This document shows positions 24,169 through 31,995 of a stretch of 64,000 nucleotides of DNA, one piece after another. The translations under genes were made by a program, and so were the position numbers. How positions within the stretch are numbered: position 1 is the stretch's first letter; every line of letters starts with the position of its first letter. The stretch spans positions 1 to 64,000 of the forward strand of contig JADJJE010000037.1 of assembly GCA_016706685.1 (NCBI GenBank), given 5' to 3'. Under the pieces are notes generated by a model. The model was not told the DNA's origin. It did no database searches and saw only the letters and a program-made list of their open reading frames with translations. The DNA comes from Sandaracinaceae bacterium. Its GTDB lineage: Bacteria > Myxococcota_A > Polyangia > Polyangiales > Houyiibacteriaceae.

Positions 24169-25752
24169 TCACCGAGCCGCGAGCGTGAGCAGGAAGCACG
24201 CGCCCCAGGGGCCCCCACTCTCGGGTGGCTCGGTCTCGAGCGTCAGCGCCCCGCCGTGGGCCACGGCCACTGCGCTCGCGATGGCGAGGCCCAGCCCCGT
24301 CCCTTCGCGCTCGGCGTCGGTGGTGAAGAAGCGGTCGAAGATGCGCGCGCGGTGGGCCTCCGGCACGCCTGGCCCGTGGTCACACACACGGATCTGCGCG
24401 GCGCGCGGGCCGAGATCCACGCTGACGCACACCTCGGCTCCTGGCGGCGAGAAGCGCACCGCGTTGTCGCACAGGTTGAGCAGCGCGGTGACCACGTCGG
24501 CCTCACGCGCGGGCACACGCACGCTCTCGGGCGCCCGCACCAGGCGCACGGCCACCTCGGGCGTGCTGGCGCGACGCGCCACGTCGTGGGCGAGCGGCAC
24601 CAAGTCCACCTCCACCTTGCCGTCCTGACTCGCCTCGATGCGGCTCAGCTCCAACAGCCGCGACACCAGGCGATCGAGGCGCAGTACGTCCAGCTCGATG
24701 TTCCTCAGGAAGCGCTGACGCGCGTCGGGGTCTTCGGCGGCGCCCTCGCCCAGCAGCTCGGCCGCGCCACGAATGGACGTCAGCGGCGACTTGAACTCGT
24801 GCGCCACGTCGGCGGCGAAGTCCGAGATGTAGCGCATGCGGGCGTCCAGCTCGCGCGTCATGGTCGCGAACGACTCGCTGAGCTCGCGGATCTCCCCGCT
24901 GCCCACCAGCGGCACGGGCACGTCGCGCTCACCCCGCGCGATGCGCTGCGCCGCGCGGGACAAGCGCGAGAGCGGCCGCGAGATGGTCCAACCGAGCGCG
25001 AGGCTGACCAGGGCGGTGAAGACGATGGCCACCGACAGCACGGAGATCAGGCCCTGCCGAATCCGGTAGAGCTCCAGCAGCACGGGCTGGGTGCTGCGCA
25101 CCACGTAGACCACGGCGACCACACGGCGCGCTTCCATGACCGGCTCGGCGACGAATAGCAGCACCTCGGGTGAGCGCTCGCGCACGCGGGTGTAGCTGGC
25201 GCGCTCCCCCGCAAACGCCCTGCGCACCTCTTGCCTCGCGGCCAGCGCGGGCCAGCGCTCGTCTGGGCCCTCGCTCCATGCGGCGCGTCCCCCGTCGCGA
25301 GGGCGGCTCGCATCGGCGCGATATGCGCGCGACGTGGGGTCACCCGCGCCCTGCGTGCTCGTGGGCAGCAGCGAAGGCACGCCGGGCTCGGGGCCCTCGG
25401 GCGGGCCATCTCGATGCGAGTCCAGCAGCACCTCACCGGTGCGCGTGACCACGCGGATGCGTGCGCGGGTGTCGGCGGCCGCTCGCACCAGCACGTCTTG
25501 GTGGAACGCGACGTCCAACGCATCACCGGCGGCGGAGGAGGCCTCCACCATGCGCCTCACCAGCACGGCCTGGTGGCGCATGTCGCGCTCGAGCGCGCCC
25601 AGCAGCTGGCGCTCGTACAAGCGCGCGAACTCGAGCCCGGCCACGGGCACCAAGAGCACCACCAGGTTGACGATCAGCAGGCGCAGCCCGATGCGCCCGA
25701 GCGTGCGTCGCACCCTCAGCAGCCAGTGGCTCACGGTGCCTCGCGGGGGCAC
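24169..25752 (-). CDS. membrane sensor histidine kinase
   Basis: 527 residues from GTG 25752, one nucleotide after the response-regulator stop; a GTG at 25734 is an alternative. Two membrane segments (about 21-40 and 236-257) enclose a ~195-residue periplasmic sensor region. HAMP domain (~258-305), then the phospho-acceptor H318 in DVAHEFKSPLTSIRG. The ATPase domain has the N box (LLNLCDNAVRFS), G1 (VCDHGPGVPE), F box (IFDRFFTTD) and G2 (GTGLGLAI). Domain order resembles ChvG/CreC-type kinases with a large sensor domain. It signals to the regulator encoded just upstream. The stimulus is unknown. Confidence 0.93.
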   Translation of the reverse strand: MPPRGTVSHWLLRVRRTLGRIGLRLLIVNLVVLLVPVAGLEFARLYERQLLGALERDMRHQAVLVRRMVEASSAAGDALDVAFHQDVLVRAAADTRARIRVVTRTGEVLLDSHRDGPPEGPEPGVPSLLPTSTQGAGDPTSRAYRADASRPRDGGRAAWSEGPDERWPALAARQEVRRAFAGERASYTRVRERSPEVLLFVAEPVMEARRVVAVVYVVRSTQPVLLELYRIRQGLISVLSVAIVFTALVSLALGWTISRPLSRLSRAAQRIARGERDVPVPLVGSGEIRELSESFATMTRELDARMRYISDFAADVAHEFKSPLTSIRGAAELLGEGAAEDPDARQRFLRNIELDVLRLDRLVSRLLELSRIEASQDGKVEVDLVPLAHDVARRASTPEVAVRLVRAPESVRVPAREADVVTALLNLCDNAVRFSPPGAEVCVSVDLGPRAAQIRVCDHGPGVPEAHRARIFDRFFTTDAEREGTGLGLAIASAVAVAHGGALTLETEPPESGGPWGACFLLTLAAR

Positions 25753-25753
25753 C

Positions 25754-26443
25754 TCACGCGCCCGCCGCCTTGTAGCCCACGCCGTGCACGGTCTCGATGG
25801 GATCGCGCCCCAGCTCGCGGAACTTGGCGCGGATGCGGCGCACGTGTGTGTCGAGCGTGCGCTCGGTCACCAGGTTGTCGAAGGGGTAGGCGCGCTGCAT
25901 CAGCTGCGCGCGGGAGAGCACCACGCCGGGACGCTCGAAGAGAGCCACGAGCACGCCGAACTCGGTGGCCGTGAGGCGCAACACGGTGTCGCCGCAGCGC
26001 ACCTCGTGTCGCTCGAGATCGATGCGCACGCCGTCGTGTGTGAGCGTCTCGTTGGCGCTGGCCGTGGGCTGGGCCGCGCTGCCGCCCCGGCGCAGCAGCG
26101 CCTTCACGCGGGCCACCAGCTCGCGCGTCCCGAAGGGCTTGGTCAGGTAGTCGTCGCCGCCCAGCTCGAGGCCGATCACGCGGTCGATCTCCTCGCCGCG
26201 CGACGAGAGGAACAGCACCGGCGTGGCCGAGTCGCGGCGCAGCTCGCGGCACACATCGAGCCCGTCCAGCTCGGGCATCATGACGTCGAGCACCACCAGA
26301 TCCACGTCGCCTTGCCGGGCCCGATCGAGCGCGGCCCGTCCGTTGGTCACCAGCGTGACGCGATAGCCCTGGCGCTCGAGGGCGTATTGCACCACCTCGC
26401 GAATGCGAGCTTCGTCATCGGCCACGAGGATGTGCGCTGCCAT
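25754..26443 (-). CDS. OmpR/PhoB-family response regulator
   Basis: 229 residues. Receiver domain 1-115: acidic pocket D9-D10-E11, phospho-acceptor D53 in LDVMMPELDG, and K in YLTKPFGTREL. After a short linker the winged-helix output domain reads LTATEFGVLVALFERPGVVLSRAQLMQRAYP, then TERTLDTHVRRIRAKF and VHGVGYKA, the DNA-binding signature of the OmpR family. It is encoded upstream of and 1 nt from its kinase. Targets are unknown; autoregulation is common in the family. The short region before the start contains GTGTACAC, a palindrome that might be an operator. Confidence 0.95.
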   Translation of the reverse strand: MAAHILVADDEARIREVVQYALERQGYRVTLVTNGRAALDRARQGDVDLVVLDVMMPELDGLDVCRELRRDSATPVLFLSSRGEEIDRVIGLELGGDDYLTKPFGTRELVARVKALLRRGGSAAQPTASANETLTHDGVRIDLERHEVRCGDTVLRLTATEFGVLVALFERPGVVLSRAQLMQRAYPFDNLVTERTLDTHVRRIRAKFRELGRDPIETVHGVGYKAAGA

Positions 26444-26469
26444 CGCGCGAAGTGTACACGTGCGCGCGG

Positions 26470-26505
26470 CTTTTAAACGAGGAGAGCGCCCCGAAGGACG
26501 CTCTC
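26470..26505 (-). terminator. rho-independent-like terminator with UUCG loop
   Basis: On the minus strand, 24 nt after the stop of the zinc-ribbon gene, a 10-bp stem (one G-U pair) with a TTCG tetraloop (26482-26505) is followed by CTCGTTTAAAAG. The UUCG loop is exceptionally stable; the T-tract is short. It probably ends the zinc-ribbon transcript before the response-regulator gene. Confidence 0.6.
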
Positions 26506-26528
26506 TGCTCAGGTTGGCCCGTGTTGGG

Positions 26529-27974
26529 CTACTGGAACTGGGCCGGGTTCTCCATGTGCACGATCACGCCGTTGCACATGATGATCTTGCCCGTGCCGCA
26601 GGTGAGCGTGCTGCAAGTGGTGGGGTCGAGACCCAGCGGTGCAGCGCGACCTTCGTCGGAGGCGGTGATGGTGGAGCGAGCGCCGTCCTGAGCGACGGTG
26701 GCTGCCGTGGCCGGGACCTGACAGACGATGCTCTGGTAGGTGGCGAAGACGTTCGGGTGGAACGAGCCCGCCGCAGCCGCACCCGACGGGTCGTAGGCGC
26801 AGGTGCTGGTGATGGACGAGAGGTGCCCGCTGATGGCCAAGCGGTTCATGCCGCCCATGAGGCCATCGCCGCCGGTGGCTTCGTCCACCATCTGGTTGGC
26901 CTTCCACCACAGGTACCCACCCGTGCCGCAGCTGATGAGGAGGATGAGCAAGCAGCAGCCACCCAGGATGAGCGGCAGCTTGCTCTTGGGCTTCTCGCCC
27001 TCGGGCGCCATGGGCGCGCCGCCGAAGCCGCCGCTGGGCTGGCTGTCACCGAAGCCGCCGCTCGGAGCTGCTCCGGCCGGAGCGCCGAAGCCACCGGCCG
27101 CCGGCGCACCGAAGCCGCCGCCAGCCGGCGCGCCACCTGCGGGAGCGCCGAAGCCACCCGACGAGGGCGGGGGCGAGCCGAAGCCGCCCGCGGACTCGGG
27201 CATGGTGGCGCCGAAGCCGGACACCGCGCCGGCCGCCGGTGCACCGAAGCCGCCATCCGAGGGAGGGGGAGCGCCGAAGCCGCCACCCTGAGGGGCGGGC
27301 GCGCCGAAGCCGCCACCCTGCGGGGCGGGCGCACCGAAGCCGCCACCCTGCGGGGCGGGCGCACCGAAGCCGCCACCCTGCGGGGCGGGCGCACCGAAAC
27401 CGCCACCCTGCGGGGCGGGAGCGCCGAAGCCGCCACCCTGCGGAGCGGGAGCGCCGAAGCCGCCACCCTGCGGGGCGGGAGCGCCGAAGCCGCCACCCTG
27501 CGGGGCGGGCGCCGGAGCGCCGAAGCCACCGCCCTGCGGAGCGGGAGCACCGAAGCCACCGCCCTGCGGAGCCGCCGCGGGGGCGCCGAAGCCGCCACCC
27601 TGAGGGGCGGGAGCGCCGAAGCCCTGCGGGGCCTGTGCCGGAGGCGGAGCGCCGAACGGCGCGGGCGCGCCAGCCGGAGGAGCCATGCCGGGAGGCGCCG
27701 TCATGGGCCCCAGCATGGTCTTCTGGAACGCGAGGTCCTTCTTTGCGGCCGGGGGCTGAGACGCACCGGGGGCTGCGGCAGGCGGAGCTGCGGGCGGAGG
27801 CGCAGAGGGCGGAGCCGCTCCAGCAGGTGCACCCGGCAGCGCGCCGGGGCCGCTCATCATCATGGTGCCCTTGAAGCGCGCAGCCTTCTTCTTGGCCAGC
27901 TCGGTTCCGCAGCTGATGCAGTTGCTCGCTTCGTCAGTGTTCGGTTTTCCGCACGAGGGACAGTAAATGGTCAC
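26529..27974 (-). CDS. zinc-ribbon membrane protein with FGAPAPQGGG repeats
   Basis: 481 residues. It opens with a double-CxxC zinc ribbon (CPSCGKPN...NCISCGTEL, residues 5-25), then a Pro/Ala-rich segment and a very long Gly/Phe/Ala/Pro/Gln stretch made of FGAPAPQGGG units (about 120-235, degenerate copies to ~330). After a charged patch (EGEKPKSK) comes one membrane span (LPLILGGCCLLILLISCGTGGYLWW), followed by a ~110-residue C-terminal domain with Cys pairs (STCAYD, SIVCQ, CSTLTCGTGKIIMC). The F/G-rich repeats resemble FG-type low-complexity sequences that can self-associate. The zinc ribbon is predicted cytoplasmic and the Cys-rich end periplasmic. No function is known. A UUCG terminator follows. 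Confidence 0.75.
   Translation of the reverse strand: MTIYCPSCGKPNTDEASNCISCGTELAKKKAARFKGTMMMSGPGALPGAPAGAAPPSAPPPAAPPAAAPGASQPPAAKKDLAFQKTMLGPMTAPPGMAPPAGAPAPFGAPPPAQAPQGFGAPAPQGGGFGAPAAAPQGGGFGAPAPQGGGFGAPAPAPQGGGFGAPAPQGGGFGAPAPQGGGFGAPAPQGGGFGAPAPQGGGFGAPAPQGGGFGAPAPQGGGFGAPAPQGGGFGAPPPSDGGFGAPAAGAVSGFGATMPESAGGFGSPPPSSGGFGAPAGGAPAGGGFGAPAAGGFGAPAGAAPSGGFGDSQPSGGFGGAPMAPEGEKPKSKLPLILGGCCLLILLISCGTGGYLWWKANQMVDEATGGDGLMGGMNRLAISGHLSSITSTCAYDPSGAAAAGSFHPNVFATYQSIVCQVPATAATVAQDGARSTITASDEGRAAPLGLDPTTCSTLTCGTGKIIMCNGVIVHMENPAQFQ
27271..27510 (-). repeat. eight tandem 30-bp repeats (coding VNTR)
   Basis: Eight consecutive 30-bp units start at 27271, 27301, 27331, 27361, 27391, 27421, 27451 and 27481, differing from each other by only a few positions. 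Each encodes one FGAPAPQGGG decapeptide on the minus strand. Degenerate and 36-bp variants continue to about 27630. Near identity at third positions argues for recent expansion by slippage or unequal recombination, so copy number is likely to vary between strains. Confidence 0.9.
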
Positions 27975-28604
27975 TCTAGAAACCCCTCCGCCCGTGGGCG
28001 GTCATGGACGCAGTTGCGGCCGGATATGGAGGGCCGCGAGGGCGGCCAGAACGTGTTTGCAGAACGTGGTGGATACTCGGTCGCGGCAAGCTTTGGACCC
28101 ACCGCGCCACGAGCGAGGCACTGCGCACCCCGCTCTCGGCCCGGCTACCCTACCGGGTTGTTGTCGGTCTGCAAAGTACAAATCTCGCGCCCAACCACAG
28201 TTCCCACCTCCGCAACCCGCCGGAAACCCACCGTTCTCGGAACGCAGAGAGCTGGCGTCCCCGGACGTCGATACCCACCTCGCGCTGGCTGCCCGTCCCC
28301 CCATTCTGCTCGTCGAGCCCCAGCAGATCGCCGTCGGATCCAGTCGAGCCCCAATCGCGCCCCATCGTGTCGGATCTCCGGGCCCCTCCCAGGTCGGACC
28401 CGAGACGTTGGCAGCAGCCGGGACGGGGCGGGGGTCAGCAAGGGCGTGGGGGGGACCCAGAAAGCAAACGCAGCGCAGCGAAGTGCCGCTTTCAGGGAGG
28501 ACCAGACAGGACGCGCCAGCGCGTCCGTGCCCGCCGCGACCCCCGCCCCGCCCCGGCGGATCGATCACGCCTCCGATTCACCACCTCGCACAGCCTGGAC
28601 ATCC
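27975..28604. other. 630-bp non-coding region upstream of the nuo operon
   Basis: No credible gene. Several open frames cross it on both strands, but their products are low-complexity Arg/Pro/Gly and lack start signals or coding bias. It holds the divergent upstream regions of the zinc-ribbon gene and the nuo operon, and at its right end a copy of the dispersed terminal-inverted-repeat element. Confidence 0.6.
28415..28559 (-). repeat. dispersed element with terminal inverted repeats, copy A
   Basis: About 145 bp, bounded by CAGCCGGGACGGGGCGGGG... at the left (22 nt, 28415-28436) and its near-complement ending CCCGGCGG at the right (28538-28559). It matches, in opposite orientation and over its whole length, the element at 44880-45026. 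Conserved inner blocks include CAGCAAGGGCGTGGGG, AAACGCAGCGCAGCGAAGTG, TCAGGGAGGAC and GACAGGACGCGCCAGCGCG. The shared tail also includes ATCGATCACGCCTCC outside the right terminus. It has no coding capacity of its own and resembles a MITE or other miniature intergenic repeat. Confidence 0.75.
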
Positions 28605-28633
28605 TTGACACGGGCCCCCCCGCGGCCTAGCGT
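28605..28633 (+). promoter_or_regulatory. sigma70-like promoter of the nuo operon
   Basis: A perfect -35 TTGACA (28605-28610), a 17-bp G/C-only spacer and a -10 TAGCGT (28628-28633). Transcription would start near 28640, leaving a leader of roughly 125 nt before nuoE. The leader is G/C-rich and contains no recognised riboswitch. Confidence 0.6.
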
Positions 28634-28766
28634 CCCCCCGCCCAAGGCCCTTCCCAGGATCCTTCCCCCGATCTCACGGGGGGCCTTCGGAACCCCTGCT
28701 GCGTGTTGAGTTTCAACCGCCCGGATGGGCACGTACAGCGGCCCGCTAGGCAAGCCCGAGAGCACT

Positions 28767-29726
28767 ATGGCCTTCGCCCTCACGCCCGAGCGAGAACAAC
28801 AAGTCGACGACATCATCACCCGCTACCCCACTCGGCGTGCGGCCCTGATCCCGGTCCTCTGGGTGTGTCAGAAGCAGAACAGCTGGATCAGCCCGGACGT
28901 CATCGACTACGTCTCGGCCCGGCTCGACATCTCGGCGGCCGCCGTGAAGGGCGTCGTCACGTTCTACACGATGTTCCACGAGCACGAGGTCGGCGAGAAC
29001 GTCGTGTGGGTCTGCCGCACGTTGTCTTGCGATCTGCGCGGCGCAAAGGCGGTCCAGGAGCACCTCGAGGAGCGCTTCGGCTGCCACGCGGGTGGCACAT
29101 CCACCAACGGGAAGTTCAGCCTCTTCAAGGCCGAGTGCCTCGCGGCGTGTGGCCAGGGGCCCATGATTCAGATCAACGATCGCTACTTCGAGAATCTGGA
29201 CCTCACGAAGCTCGACGAGATCCTGAACGCGTACGAGAAGGACGGCGTGGACGCCGCCGAGAAGCGCTACGCGGATACGGCCATCTACAACGGCCACGTG
29301 CCGCCCCCCGGCATGGAGCCGCCGCCCCCGCGTGCGTCGCTGCCGCCCGCCGCCACGCGCCCTGCCGCGCCCGCGGTCCCCCGCCGCCTGGCTGCGCGCC
29401 GCCCGGTGGCACCGCCTGCGGGTCCGGCCTCGGCGTCTCCCCGCGCCGCCTCGATAGCACCCCCAGCGCGCCCGGCGTCGGTGGCACAGCCCACGGGTCC
29501 GGCCGCGGCGGAACCACCCGCCCAGCCGGTCTCGGCGCCACCGCCCGCATCCAGCCCGCCGCCCGTCTCGGTCGCTCCGCCGGCTGCGCGCCCCGCGCCC
29601 AAGGCCACGTTGGTGGGCATGCCCGCCGTCACCGCGACGCCCACACCCAGCAATCCACCGCCCGCCGAGACCAGCTCGGCGAGCGCGCCCCCCAGCGACG
29701 ATGACGCCAAGAAGGGCGAGGAGTAG
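28767..29726 (+). CDS. nuoE: NADH-quinone oxidoreductase subunit E with long C-terminal extension
   Basis: 319 residues from ATG 28767; an in-frame ATG at 28725 would add 14 residues not seen in the family. NuoE holds the N1a [2Fe-2S] cluster of the NADH-input module of complex I. The helical N-domain and thioredoxin-like domain occupy residues 1-165, with ligands C83, C88 (CRTLSC) and C124, C128 (CLAAC). Normal NuoE ends there. Here a ~140-residue Pro/Ala-rich tail follows (for example VAPPAGPASASPRAAS), unlike the canonical subunit. nuoF starts 3 nt downstream of its stop. Confidence 0.93.
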   Translation: MAFALTPEREQQVDDIITRYPTRRAALIPVLWVCQKQNSWISPDVIDYVSARLDISAAAVKGVVTFYTMFHEHEVGENVVWVCRTLSCDLRGAKAVQEHLEERFGCHAGGTSTNGKFSLFKAECLAACGQGPMIQINDRYFENLDLTKLDEILNAYEKDGVDAAEKRYADTAIYNGHVPPPGMEPPPPRASLPPAATRPAAPAVPRRLAARRPVAPPAGPASASPRAASIAPPARPASVAQPTGPAAAEPPAQPVSAPPPASSPPPVSVAPPAARPAPKATLVGMPAVTATPTPSNPPPAETSSASAPPSDDDAKKGEE

Positions 29727-29729
29727 GAC

Positions 29730-31109
29730 ATGGCCGAACCCCAGAAGCTCCTGACCGCGCGCTACGATCTGCCCGAGAGCTGGACGCTCGCCGTGGCCGA
29801 GAAGCACGGCGCCTACAAGATCGCGCGCCGCGCGCTGACCATGATGCAGCCGCAGCAGATCAAGGACGAGGTCAAGGTGGCCGCCATCCGTGGTCGTGGC
29901 GGCGCTGGCTTCCCGGCCGGCATGAAGTGGAGCTTCCTCGCGCCGAAGCCCACCGACCAGGTCTACCTGGTGGTGAACGGCGACGAGTCGGAGCCCGGCA
30001 CCTTCAAGGACCGCTCCATCATGGAGCTGGACCCGCATCGCCTCATCGAGGGCTGCATCGTCACCTGCTACGCCACCGGCGCCCACGTGGCCTACATCTA
30101 CGTGCGCGGTGAGCTCGGCTTCTCCATTCAGCGCCTCGAGGCCGCCGTGCAGGAGGCCCGCAAGGCCGGCTACCTGGGCGAGCGCCCCTTCGGCAAGGCC
30201 TACCCGGTGCAGGTGCACATCCACTCGGGCGCGGGCGCGTACATCTGCGGCGAAGAGACGGCGCTCCTGAACTCGCTCGAGGGCAAGCGCGGCGAGCCTC
30301 GCCTCAAGCCACCGTTCCCGGCCAACAGCGGCGCGTTCGGCATGCCCACCGTGGTGAACAACGTCGAGACCATCGCGGCCATCCCGGACATCCTCGAGCT
30401 GGGCGGAGAGCGTTGGTGCAAGCTCGGCAAGCTTCCCGGCGACGGCGGTCTGCGCTTGTACGGCGTGAGCGGCCACGTGAAGCGCCCCGGCATCTACGAG
30501 GCGCCCGTGGGCATCACCATGCGTGAGCTCATCGACCACTACGCGGGCGGCATGCTCAACGATCGTCCGCTGAAGGCGGTCATCCCCGGCGGCTCCAGCA
30601 CCCCGGTGCTGCGCCCCGATTGGAAGGTGGACGCCCCCGCCGCAGACCATCCGCTGCACGCTTGGCACGGCATGAGCGAGATCGACGTCCCCATGGGCGT
30701 GGACACCTACCGCGCGCTCGGCACCATGCTGGGCACCTGCTGCGCCATCGTCATGGACGACAGCGTCAACATGCTGGACGTCACGCGCAACCTGATGCGC
30801 TTCTACAAGCACGAGAGCTGCGGCCAGTGCACGCCCTGCCGCGAGGGCAGCGGCTGGTTCGTGGACATCCTCGAGAACCTCTGCGACGGCAAGGGCAAGG
30901 TCGAGGACGTGGAGACCATCGCAGGCATCGCGAACAACGTCATGGGCAACACCATCTGCGCGTTCGCCGACGGCATGGCCATGCCGCTGCTCGGGTTGGT
31001 CCGGAAGTTCCGCGAGGAGTTCGTGGCCGCCGCCGAGGCGGGTGGCCTCCCCGCTGGCACGCGGCACGACAACCCCACGAGGGCGCTGGTCGAGGGCAAA
31101 GCAGCATGA
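29730..31109 (+). CDS. nuoF: NADH-quinone oxidoreductase subunit F (NADH-binding)
   Basis: 459 residues. NuoF binds NADH and FMN and carries cluster N3, starting electron transfer in complex I. Visible motifs: the NADH/FMN loop GRGGAGFPAGMKW (about 55-67), NGDESEPGTFKDR, GAGAYICGEETALLNSLEG, and the [4Fe-4S] ligands C364, C367, C370 (ESCGQCTPCREG) with C410. Length and order match the family throughout. The stop overlaps nuoJ (ATGA), so genes G, H and I, which usually lie between F and J, are absent here. Confidence 0.97.
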   Translation: MAEPQKLLTARYDLPESWTLAVAEKHGAYKIARRALTMMQPQQIKDEVKVAAIRGRGGAGFPAGMKWSFLAPKPTDQVYLVVNGDESEPGTFKDRSIMELDPHRLIEGCIVTCYATGAHVAYIYVRGELGFSIQRLEAAVQEARKAGYLGERPFGKAYPVQVHIHSGAGAYICGEETALLNSLEGKRGEPRLKPPFPANSGAFGMPTVVNNVETIAAIPDILELGGERWCKLGKLPGDGGLRLYGVSGHVKRPGIYEAPVGITMRELIDHYAGGMLNDRPLKAVIPGGSSTPVLRPDWKVDAPAADHPLHAWHGMSEIDVPMGVDTYRALGTMLGTCCAIVMDDSVNMLDVTRNLMRFYKHESCGQCTPCREGSGWFVDILENLCDGKGKVEDVETIAGIANNVMGNTICAFADGMAMPLLGLVRKFREEFVAAAEAGGLPAGTRHDNPTRALVEGKAA

Positions 31110-31675
31110 GCACCGCAGGTTTCCTACTCTTCGTTTTCAGCGCGGCGCTCGCCATCATCGGCGCCGTGATCACGGTGGCGTCGCAGCGCCCTCTCCGCGC
31201 GGCCATGGGTCTGCTGGTCCATGTGGTGGCGCTCTCGGCGCTCTACCTCACGCTGAACGCGCACCTCTTGGCGGTGCTCCAGCTGCTCATCTACGCGGGC
31301 GCGGTCGTCGTGCTCTTCGTGTTCGTCATCCTCTTGCTGGGCCCGGCGGGTCACTTCGAGGGCAACGCCGAGAAGATCGTCGGGCGCGTCATGGCGGGCT
31401 GCACGGCTGGCGCCGTGCTGCTGCTCACCGCGTTCTCGCTCTCGCGCCACGACGCCGAATTCGGGCCGGTGTCCGTCGACTACGGCACCGTCGAGGGTCT
31501 CGGAAACGCTCTCTATCGGGGGGCCATGGCGCCCTTCGAGATGGTCTCCATCACGCTGCTGGTCGCCGTCGTCGGCGCTGTCGCCATCTCCCGCGTGCGC
31601 ACCGCCCGTGAGAAGGCCGCGGACGCCGAGGACGCCGAGGCGCGCAAGCTGGCCAACGCCGGGGGGAACAACTGA
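31106..31675 (+). CDS. nuoJ: NADH-quinone oxidoreductase subunit J
   Basis: 189 residues, starting at the ATG that overlaps nuoF's stop. Five hydrophobic helices are visible. The conserved helix-3 segment AVLQLLIYAGAVVVLFVFVILLLG contains the pi-bulge region of NuoJ/ND6. A membrane-arm subunit that helps couple quinone chemistry to proton translocation. The C-terminus is a charged helix (TAREKAADAEDAEARKL). nuoK follows after 1 nt. Confidence 0.95.
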   Translation: MSTAGFLLFVFSAALAIIGAVITVASQRPLRAAMGLLVHVVALSALYLTLNAHLLAVLQLLIYAGAVVVLFVFVILLLGPAGHFEGNAEKIVGRVMAGCTAGAVLLLTAFSLSRHDAEFGPVSVDYGTVEGLGNALYRGAMAPFEMVSITLLVAVVGAVAISRVRTAREKAADAEDAEARKLANAGGNN

Positions 31676-31676
31676 C

Positions 31677-31985
31677 ATGGACGTCGGCATCGGCGAATAC
31701 TTGGCGCTCTGCTCGGTCCTCTTCGGGATCGGCGCCATCGGCTTCCTCACGCGGCGGAACATGCTGATTCAGCTCATGACCATCGAGGTCATGCTGAACT
31801 CGGTGGTGTTCATGCTGCTCGCGTTCAACCGGGTCCACACCGGCACGCAAACGGGTCAGGTCTTCGGCTTCTTCGTGATCGCCATCGCCGCGGCCGAGGC
31901 GGCCGTGGGGCTCGCCATCCTGATCAGCTACTTCCGCATCAAGAACTCCGTCGAGACCGATAAGGCCGACCTGCTCAAGCACTGA
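31677..31985 (+). CDS. nuoK: NADH-quinone oxidoreductase subunit K
   Basis: 102 residues, three transmembrane helices, the size of NuoK/ND4L. The conserved glutamates lie in the second and third helices (QLMTIEVMLNSVVFMLLAF and IAIAAAEAAVGLAILISYFR), where they carry protons in complex I. The start is the ATG 1 nt after nuoJ. It belongs to the nuoEFJKLMN operon and is 10 nt from nuoL. Confidence 0.97.
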   Translation: MDVGIGEYLALCSVLFGIGAIGFLTRRNMLIQLMTIEVMLNSVVFMLLAFNRVHTGTQTGQVFGFFVIAIAAAEAAVGLAILISYFRIKNSVETDKADLLKH

Positions 31986-31995
31986 AGGCGCAACG

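Noticed and set aside
27967..28630. Open frames on both strands upstream of nuoE
   Set aside because: Arg/Pro/Gly-rich products without start signals; the part shared with 44871-45155 is explained by the repeated DNA element, not by a conserved protein.
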